Shown here: positions 57,028 through 64,000 of the stretch, one piece after another
Position numbering within the stretch: the first letter of the stretch is position 1
Layout of the letters: the number at the start of each line of letters is the position of its first letter
Notes under the pieces: model-generated
Seen by the model: only the letters and a program-made list of their open reading frames with translations
Databases searched by the model: none
Told to the model about the DNA's origin: nothing
Program-made: the position numbers and the translations under genes
Source of the DNA: Tuctoria greenei
Taxonomy: Eukaryota; Streptophyta; Magnoliopsida; Poales; Poaceae
Assembly: GCA_036927565.1 (NCBI GenBank)
Contig: JAYESD010000004.1
Location: 95,794,942-95,858,941 of the forward strand
Direction: 5' to 3'
DNA: 64,000 bases

Positions 57028-58403
57028 TGAAAGCATCTAGGCCCCATGAGGTACGGTTTCGGTGATTAATGACAACCATTCGATATTACTAATGAATTTG
57101 TGAATGCAAGGTCTCAATAACACTCAATCAAATGAAATCAAAATTACATTGGAGACCCATATAAAATCAACGAATTAGATCAAATCAAATCATATGAAGA
57201 CAAGAAGTGAAAGCTCTAACTTGATATCACTCAATGCTTGAAGACAATCAAAACAACATTTCAAACAAGTGTCAAAGAGGTCACAAGTTCAAATTCCAAA
57301 AGAACAACTCAAAACAACTCGAAGTCAACAAGTTGAACACACCGGATCATCCGATGGTCTTTGAGTTGACTGCATCGATCGAGTTGTGTCAACAGAAGAA
57401 GAAGACCTCAGAGCAAAGAACTCACCGGATCATCCGATGTGGGTGGCTCAGTGACATCGGTCCATTATTACAGATTGCAACACTGTTGGACCAAGTGAAG
57501 CACCGGATCATCCGATGTGCAGACTTACACACATCGGTCGATCACTCCAGTGAGCTTCAAGATGAAGCAAAATTTTGGAGGAAGAGCCACCGGATCATCC
57601 GATGAGAAGACAGATCAACATCGGTCTAACAACGGTCATATCTGACACAGTGACATAAGCTAATTTGGCTTTGACCGATGTTAACTGAAGGGGAGACATC
57701 GGATCATCCGGTGTTCGCAGAGAAGTGATGTCAGCCTACTTTTCCAACGGCTATCTCGTGGAGGCTGGCTATTTATACCCCTTCAACCTGTCAAATCGAC
57801 AAGACTTGAAGCCCAGACATACTCTACATATCCTAGAGCATTCAAGCAATAGAGCTACCACTTTCACATCATTTGCTCATCATTTGTACACCAAGAGATA
57901 GGCTAGAACTAGCTAGAGATAGTGCTTGGGTGCCTCCATTCTTGGTGATTGGAGTCTCTAGTGTAGTGAGAGCCATAAGGGAGTGTCCCTTGGAGTGTGC
58001 AACTTCCGGAGCTTGCCAAGAAGATTGTGGAAGCCCGGAGGATTCCAAAGTGTACAAGGCTTGAGCTCCACCTTGCCGAGGTTGGCGAACGGAGAAGAAT
58101 AGTGAAGAACCCCCTTGTCTCGGTGACTTGGGAGTGGCAAAACCCTTCGGTGGGTGCCACAACGTGGATGTAGGTAGATCCTTGTGATCTTACCGAACCA
58201 CGAGATAAACTCCGTGTCCCTTGAGCGTTTGCATCCCTCTTCCTTTTTTACACTTATGCAATCTTCATTCCGCAACTTTAATTTACATTGATTGCATAGT
58301 TTAATCGCATAGGGAATTGGGCTTGAGGTCGTTAATCTTAATTGCTTTAAAAATTGAAAGAAAGCCCAATTCACCCCCCCTCTTGGGCGTTTCGATCCTT
58401 ACA
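57028..58403 (+). repeat. 3' LTR of Sirevirus A
   Basis: TGAAAGCATCTAGG to CGATCCTTACA, 1376 bp, ~99.2% like the 5' LTR. It is followed by CCGTG (58404-58408), the right target duplication. Confidence 0.96.
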
Positions 58404-58408
58404 CCGTG

Positions 58409-58987
58409 GTAGCGCCGGACTATGGGGGAGAGGTTGATGAAGATGCGCCAGCGACTGCAGCGCCGGTGTCTGAAGCTCTGGTGCAGGAGATGGAGATGGC
58501 AGAAGCTCTGTTGTTTGAGCTGGAGGTAACTGATGCTCCGGCGCCTGTGCCTTAAGTTGTTGAAGATCCGATGGTCGAGCCAGAAGTGCCCGAAGTTCAG
58601 GCCTCCGTGCTGGAGGTTATTGAAGCTCCGGCACCTGAGCCGGATACGGTAGAAGTTCCAGCGCCTGAGCTGGTGGTGGTGGGGGCTCTCGACGAAGTTC
58701 CAATGTCCGCCCTAGAGGCGATTATTCTGGAGGTGCCCATGTACGAGTCGGAGCGCCCGGAGGAGTCGGCGACGGGTCCTCCACCTTCAGAGCCGTTGGT
58801 GGAAGATCCGGTGGGGGTACCTTCGGTGTCAGACCCGGAGGTTGGAGTTCCCTCTGTGAGACCCTCGTCAGCGTCAGTGGAAGCAGAAGAGCTTCAGAGG
58901 GAGGCCTTAGTGTCGCAGGATTGCAAGGGACCACACTTGTGGCGTGGGACCCAATTTTTGTACTGGAAGGCCCCTTGGAGCCAGCGG
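58409..58987 (+). pseudogene. Antisense gene of Tat2, exon 2, part between the two Sireviruses
   Basis: It resumes exactly where 48811 broke off: GTAGCGCCGGAC follows CCCGTG in both Tat1 (18512) and Tat2. The repeats here are PVSEALVQE..., EAPAPEPDTVEVPAPELVVV; a TAA interrupts at 58554 and a frameshift falls near 58925 before the TQFLYWKAPW segment that matches VEWDPIFVCEDPLEP of Tat1 in another frame. It is cut at 58987 by Sirevirus B (target site probably AGCGG, 58983-58987). Confidence 0.78.
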
Positions 58988-59075
58988 TGAAAGTGCATCT
59001 AGACATCCCTTGTGGGTTTTGGTTTATTTATGACAAAAAAATGAGATACTAACCACATTATTGAGATGAGCGCAG

Positions 59076-59132
59076 GTTTTAATGAAAGAATGAAGAAAGT
59101 GCCGTTTTTAATGAAAGAATGAAGAAAGTGCC
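59076..59132. repeat. Two-copy 28-bp tandem duplication in Sirevirus B LTR
   Basis: TTTTAATGAAAGAATGAAG plus AAAGTGCC occurs twice head to tail (59076-59103, 59104-59132) with one extra T in the second copy. Probably a replication or reverse-transcription slip. Confidence 0.85.
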
Positions 59133-59274
59133 AAAAAGAAAGGAGAATGAGGATCAATTCGGAAAAGAGCTCAAGAGCTGATTAGGATGCATAAATTTGT
59201 AGGGAGTGTGTTTGTGTATCACTTCCCAAGAGCTCTAGCATAAAAATCCTCACTCACTTCACACTTCACCGGAA

Positions 59275-59630
59275 AAACGGACTAGTCCGATATACACTGG
59301 ACTAGTCCGATATCCTCTCTGGACAGGTTCGAACAAGTCCAGCCAATGCGGACTTGTCCGCACCGGAATAGTCCAAAAAAGTTCGGACTAGTCCGATAAT
59401 GCCTCTGACTAAAATCAGACAAGTCCTTCAAGTGCGGAATTATCCTATATTCACTAAGAGCATCACCACACCGGACAAGTCCGATATCAGCACGGACAAG
59501 TCCGAAAACCTTTCTGACAAAAATCGGACAAGTCCGCTCCTAGCTGGACAAGTCTGATATTTCTAGACACTTAGGGTTTCCTACGCTGAACACCGGACTG
59601 GTCCGGACTCCACCACAGACTAGTCTGGAT
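59275..59630. repeat. CGGACTAGTCCG / CGGACAAGTCCG palindromic array in Sirevirus B LTR
   Basis: At least ten words of the type CGGACTAGTCCG, CGGACAAGTCCG or one-base variants lie upstream of the TATA box. CGGACAAGTCCG is the reverse complement of the CGGACTTGTCCG word of the Tekay LTRs. Spacers such as CCTCTGACTAAAATCAGAC resemble Tekay spacers (TCTCTGACTAAAGTCGGAC near 148). Confidence 0.85.
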
Positions 59631-59666
59631 CCTGGAAACCCTAACGGTAACTTTTGAAAACCCTAA

Positions 59667-59674
59667 TATAAATA
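59667..59674 (+). promoter_or_regulatory. LTR TATA box, Sirevirus B
   Basis: TATAAATA stands ~40 bp after the palindromic array, the same order as in the Tekay LTR (array then TATA box). Confidence 0.55.
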
Positions 59675-60438
59675 GATGTGCACGGCCCAACTATCATCAC
59701 TCTTGACCCCCTGCACCGTCACACCCTCCAAGAACCTAGAAAACACATCTCTCCACGAAATCCAATGCAAGAAATATCAATCCCTTGAGGATTGACTTTG
59801 GATCAAAGGAGAGACACGATTCCACATGTTTGAGCTCTTGGGTTTGATCTCTAACACACTCCTGTTGTTTCATTGTTGATCTTGCGAGTGTGTTCTCGGT
59901 GGTGTGTGATTTGTAATCTTGGGGAGCATTCAACTTGTGATAAGGCCCCTTGAACTTGGTGATTTTCCCCTTTTTGATAGTGGAAGAATAATTGGCCTTC
60001 GTGGCGATTCGACGAGGTTAGGGTCAGTGAAGACCCACTCCTTGCGTGGGCTCCTCAACGTGGATGTAGGTTGCCTCTATGGGAACCGAACCACGGGATA
60101 AAATCATGTGTCAAACTTGTTCTTAATGTTCATATTATATTCTAGGGTTTTGTAAATCTTGCATAACCTACGTTAAAACTTTGAAACAAGAATTGGTTTG
60201 CATTATACTTGGTTGCATTGACTCAATACTCGCAAGTTACATACTATATTCTGCTCTGTACTGTGTTTGTACTGAGATCATTGATCAAACTTGATCAATT
60301 TAGTTCACACGCACCGGACTAGTCCGCACTCTACCGGACTAGTCTGATATCTCGTGATTTGATCAGTTTGTTAAGTGTTGCAGGTTCCGACCAAAATTCA
60401 ATAAGGCCTATTCACCCCCCCTCTAGGACACATTCAAT

Positions 60439-60450
60439 TGGTATCAGAGC
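60439..60450 (+). other. Primer-binding site of Sirevirus B
   Basis: TGGTATCAGAGC follows the LTR end by two bases; it is the iMet type, as in Sirevirus A. Confidence 0.92.
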
Positions 60451-60488
60451 AGGACTCTTCACAAGAGACTAATCACTCAAAGAGAACA

Positions 60489-62875
60489 TGTCGGACATGA
60501 AGGATGCGCACAAGAGACTTAACCAAGAGAAGGTTGAAGACGAAAAGCTCCAAAACTGGAAAAGCTCCTTGATGCTATCTAGGACTTCGAGGATGATGAT
60601 GAGGAGACCCTTGAACTCAAGGCGCTCCTAAGGAAGAAAGCACTCTCGAAAGGGAAAGTGAAGGTCGAGGACGAGAAGAAGAAAAAGGGGAGTAGTCACA
60701 CCGACTACTCCCGATAATCATTACCTATCTATTCCCCTTGGAAAATCCCCACACTTTGATGGGAATGACTACTCAATGTGGAGGCAAAACATGAAAATGC
60801 ACTTGATCTCACTCAATCCAAGCTTGTAGCACATTGTGGTTACAGGAATAGATATCCTCGATGATGATGAGGAGCTCACACCTAGCCAAGAGCAAGCAAT
60901 CCATTGAAATGCCCAAGCTGCAGCAGTCATCACCTCATCACTTCGTCGGGACTAGTTCAACATGGTGGATGGGCTCGAGATTGCGAATGAAATATGGGAT
61001 ACATTGCAAATCGCACATGAAGACATGTGCGAGAAGCGAAGATCGAAATGATCGAAGGTGAATTGGGAAGATTCGCCATTGAAGAAGACGAGTCATCATA
61101 AGACATGTACAACCGCTTAAAGATGCTCATCAACAAGGTTCGAGCATACGGAAGCAAGAAGTGGAACGATCACGAGGTGGTGAAGCTCATCCTTAGAGCT
61201 TTCATGCCTCGCAATGTCACCTTGTGCTCAATGATTGGAGAAAGCCACAGGTACAAGAAAATGACCCCAGATGATCTACTTGAGAAAATCATCAATTTTG
61301 AGATGATGGAAAAGCAGGCGAAGCATGTCAAGGAGATTGTTGACCTCACCTCGGCAAAGAAGAAAGGGGTTGCTTTGAAGTCCACTCTCAATCCCTTCTC
61401 TAAAGAAGCTCGAGAAGCTCAACAAGAAGAGGACAACGGTGACGAGAGCAGCGAAATTGACGAAGAAGACATGATCCTAAAAATGATGAAGAAAAGACAA
61501 GGGGGAAAATCAAGTGAAGGAAAATATAAAGAGAAGTCAAGACCAAAGTTGAGGCGGGCATGCTATAACGTTGGTGAATATGACCACTTTATAGTTGATT
61601 GCCCATACGAGGAAAACAAGAAGAAGACCAAGGAAACAAAGCCTCATCCCAAAAAATTCTTCAAAAAAAAAGAAGCAAGCTGGACAAGCACATCTAGGAA
61701 AGGAGTGGGACTCAAATGACGAGTCCTCATCCGAAGAGGAAGAGGAGATGGCTAGCATAGCCATCGAGAAGACATCCAAGAAGTCCACCCTCTTCCCAAC
61801 TCTATGCGCATGGAAGGGCAACAACACCTGCCTCATGGCAAAGGAAGGTAAACGAAAGGTAACAACCGAATCCTCTTCCTTGCGTTCCTATTCTAGTGAT
61901 AGTGAAGTTGCTAGTGATAATGAAGACATGCTCATTGGCTTAGATAAGAAAACAACAGCAAAAATGAAATTTCTACTTGATCCACTTGTTGAGAAGGAGA
62001 AGCTGATCAACAGTCAAGAAGATATGATTATCTCCCAAAAGGAGGAATATCTTGAACTTGACAAGCTTCTCGAACTTTGAAAGGAGTGGGGCAAGTCACT
62101 GGAACTTGAGTTAGCCTCAAGCAAGGAAGCTTGCTTGAAGTTAAGCGACTCAAACACCACCATCAAGGATGAAATTGCTAACCTATCCAAGGTTAACAAA
62201 ATCCTTGAGGTACAAGTTGAGTCATTCAAACAAAGTGACCCCTCATTCTCTTCAAGCTCACCTTCTCAACCACTTAAAACTGAAACTACTATTACTTGCT
62301 CATGTGCTAAAATTGACACTAGCTTGAAGGAAAAGTCTACCTCTACCAAGGACAAGCATCCTTCCCAAAGTGGCATATTTGACAAGGAGAAGATCAAATA
62401 TGCACGTAGTGCATACTTGGTCACAAGACCTCCTAATGTCAAATATGGCATTGATTATTCTTATAGTGAAAAGCAATATGCTAGAAACCATAAAAATAAC
62501 AAGGAAAGCATTTCCTTTGTAAAGGGAAAACCCTCTCAAGCTGGAAAGTCCAAAGTAAACACATATGATCACCGGACTAGTCCGGTCCGGACACGGACAA
62601 GTCCGGTCCTTCGGACAAGTCCAATTTCCCGAACTAGTCCTATATATAAACAACAACAACTATTGTTCAGGACTTTCAATGCATCTTATGTTCTAATGAG
62701 AAGTAACTTTGGTAAACTTTATGCTCATTATGTTGGGCCATGCCATGGGAACACCAAGTCTCATGTGTGGGTGCCCAAATCTCTTGTAACTAACCTCCAA
62801 GGACCCAAGCAAGCTTGGGTACCTAAAACCAAGGCTAGATTTATTTTTGTAGGCCTATTCCTCCGGTGGATCTAA
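60489..62875 (+). pseudogene. Sirevirus B gag (frameshifts and stops)
   Basis: ATG 60489 (MSDMKDAHKR) is the likely start. Frame changes and stops follow (60586-60905). The gag core is visible as HFDGNDYSMWRQNMKMHLIS (about 60755-60815) and VRAYGSKKWNDHEVVKLILRAFMPRN (about 61138-61215, quoted only as a location). The zinc knuckle at about 61560-61606 reads CYNVGEYDHFIVDC: its second Cys has become Val. A coiled-coil part (61920-62240) follows, then a Ser/Lys-rich part, the RTSP repeat (62572-62640) and the WVPK double motif (62769-62830). The last frame overlaps the start of pol and stops at TAA 62873. Confidence 0.82.
62572..62640 (+). repeat. Palindromic array inside the gag reading frame (encodes RTSP repeats)
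   Basis: CCGGACTAGTCCGG, CGGACAAGTCCGG, CGGACAAGTCC and CGAACTAGTCC lie in 69 bp of open gag frame and are translated as four R-T-S-P units. Both palindrome variants encode the same peptide in this frame (CGG-ACT/ACA-AGT-CCG). Sirevirus A lacks the segment at the matching place. Confidence 0.85.
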
Positions 62876-64000
62876 ATGGGTGCTAGACAGTTGTTGCACC
62901 AACCATATGACTGGAGAAAGAAGGATGTTCGTTGAGCATGAAGAAAATGAGGATCCAAGAGAGGGCATCTATTATGGTGATAATATTCAAGTAAAGGTGC
63001 TCGGTACTGGTAAAATTGCCATATCATCTCAACATACTCTTTCTCACGTGTTACATGTTCATTCCTTAGATTATAACTTGTTGCCCATATCTCAACTATG
63101 TGACAAAGGTTATAATTGCTTGTTCACTAATGAGGGTGTGACCGTCTCTAGAAGGGGTAATGGTTCCATTGCATTCAAGGGTATGTTAAAGGGAAAGCTT
63201 TACCTTGTTGACTTCAACAAAGATAAAGCCGAACTCGACACATGCTTGATTGCAAAGACCAACATGGGTTGGCTGTGGTATAGACGGCTAGCGCATGTTG
63301 GTATGAGGAATCTTCAAAAACTCCTCAAGGGCGATCACATCCGAAGTTTGAAGGATGTTGTTCTTTAGAAAGACGGGCCTTGTAGAGCGTGTCAAGCTGG
63401 GAAGCAAGTTGGAGCACCTCATCTTGCGAAGAACGTCATGGCTACAACAAGACTACTCGAGCTACTTCACATGGACCTCTTCGGTCCAATTGCTTACATA
63501 AGCATCGGCGGTAACAAATATGGTTTAGTAATTGTTGATGACTTTTTGCGCTTCACTTGGGTTTTCTTTTTGCATGATAAGACAGAAACTCATGGAACCT
63601 TTAAGAAGTTTTTCAAGCGTGCTCAAAATGAGTTTTCATTGACGATCAAGAACATTTGAAGCGACAACGAAACGAAGTTCATGAACACCCAAGTTGAGGA
63701 GTACCTAGACGAAGAAGGCATAAAACATGAGTTTTCAGCACCTTACTCTCCTCAACAAAACGGAGTTGCCAAAAGGAAGAATTGAACCCTCATAGAGATG
63801 GCAAGAACAATGCTCGATGAATAACAGACCTCGGATCGGTTTTGGGCGGAAGCGATTAACACCGCTTGCCACGCCAGAAACCGACTCTATCTTCATCGAC
63901 TACTCATGAAGACATCCTATGAGCTACTCACCGGTAAAAAGCCAATTATTTCTTATTTTCGAGTTTTTGGCTCTAAGTTCTATATTTTGAACAAGAAGCC
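62853..64000 (+). pseudogene. Sirevirus B pol: protease and integrase start (broken, cut by window end)
   Basis: The frame opens after TAG 62850-62852, the exact counterpart of TAG 52385 in Sirevirus A. Protease reads WVLDSCCTNHMTG, with Cys in place of the catalytic-loop Gly. The pre-integrase zinc region (WLWYRRLAHVGM; CRACQAGKQ) is interrupted by TAG 63366. The integrase core shows LLHMDLFGP (Asp), a TGA at 63657, then SDNETKF (Asp) and PQQNGVAKRKN, where the catalytic Glu appears replaced. Further stops follow at 63784 and 63821. RT and RNase H lie outside the window. Confidence 0.85.

Larger units (their letters stand above)
48812..58403 (+). mobile_element. Sirevirus-type Ty1/Copia retrotransposon A, complete and recent
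   Basis: It is 9592 bp with 1375/1376-bp LTRs, an iMet primer site, gag, an uninterrupted pol, several purine tracts and CCGTG target duplications (48807-48811, 58404-58408). Integrase precedes RT, which is Copia order. Sirevirus features are the large gag with a long coiled coil, the long 3' non-coding region with repeated GGGGGAG tracts, and clustered palindromic motifs. No envelope-like ORF is present. I count about 11 substitutions and one indel between LTRs (~0.8%), about 0.3 million years at 1.3e-8 per site per year (inference). Confidence 0.95.
58988..60436 (+). repeat. 5' LTR of Sirevirus B
   Basis: The left edge is fixed by the break in the Tat2 gene, the right edge by the primer site. 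It holds a 28-bp tandem duplication (59076-59132), the palindromic array (59275-59630), TATAAATA at 59667-59674, and two further palindromes at 60312-60345. Confidence 0.9.
45804..64000 (-). mobile_element. Tat-lineage element Tat2, minus strand, interrupted by two Sireviruses and cut by the window end
   Basis: The left end (45804-46631) is a diverged Tat LTR, followed by purine tract, spacer with the conserved block, and the antisense gene. That gene matches Tat1 exon by exon until 48811, resumes at 58404 after Sirevirus A, and stops again at 58987 at Sirevirus B. The gag-pol half must lie beyond 64000. Coding disruptions and LTR divergence show it is older than Tat1 or belongs to a sister subfamily. 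Confidence 0.83.
58988..64000 (+). mobile_element. Sirevirus-type Ty1/Copia retrotransposon B, degenerate, right end outside window
   Basis: A 1449-bp 5' LTR (TGAAAGTGCATCTAG to ACACATTCA), iMet primer site, gag, protease and the first half of integrase are present. It is a different subfamily from A: the LTRs are alike only at the start, and the palindromic motif is of the CGGACTAGTCCG type. Many stops and frameshifts make it non-autonomous. Confidence 0.9.

Overview
The window looks like repeat-dense intergenic DNA of a monocot nuclear genome, most probably a grass. I found no host gene. Nearly everything that can be identified is an LTR retrotransposon, nested or side by side, so the sequence is best read as a stack of insertions. 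The grass assignment rests on the element families seen: a chromodomain Gypsy element with ~2.85 kb LTRs, Tat-lineage Gypsy elements carrying a large antisense 'putative gypsy type transposon' ORF, an Athila-like Gypsy remnant, and two Sirevirus-type Copia elements. The species cannot be named from this evidence.

Layout. (1) 1-10352: a nearly complete but coding-dead chromovirus (Tekay/Del-like), + strand, whose 5' LTR is cut by the window start. (2) 10353-15390: unassigned, mostly AT-rich DNA with degenerate repeats. (3) 15458-28383: a complete Tat-lineage element on the - strand (called Tat1), with 5-bp target duplications GGACC. It sits inside a ~57-bp tandem duplication of an older repeat. 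Its gag-pol runs leftwards (27504 to 21545). A second, opposite-strand gene of two exons runs rightwards (16830 to 20280). (4) 28389-37603: two diverged head-to-tail copies of a non-coding, probably LTR-derived repeat. (5) 37604-42421: a 5'-truncated second copy of the Tekay family. (6) 42422-45803: an Athila-like remnant. (7) 45804 to the window end: a second, older Tat element (Tat2, - strand), broken inside its antisense gene by a young Sirevirus (48812-58403, 5-bp duplications CCGTG) and, 585 bp further on, by a degenerate Sirevirus that runs off the window (58988-64000).

Relative ages by eye: the Sirevirus at 48812-58403 is youngest, with ~11 substitutions and one 1-bp indel between its 1.38-kb LTRs and an open 1084-residue pol frame. 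Tat1 is older (~24 substitutions in ~840 bp). The Tekay, Athila, Tat2 and second Sirevirus coding regions are littered with stops and frameshifts.

The most unusual signals are: (a) the Tat antisense gene has a 78-nt intron at the same place in two diverged copies, and a conserved non-coding block lies upstream of it; (b) each family carries its own dense cluster of short palindromes, and the same CGGACTAGTCCG/CGGACTTGTCCG cluster, with similar spacer text, occurs in both a Gypsy chromovirus LTR and a Copia Sirevirus LTR; (c) that palindrome array also sits inside the gag reading frame of the second Sirevirus, where it encodes repeated Arg-Thr-Ser-Pro.
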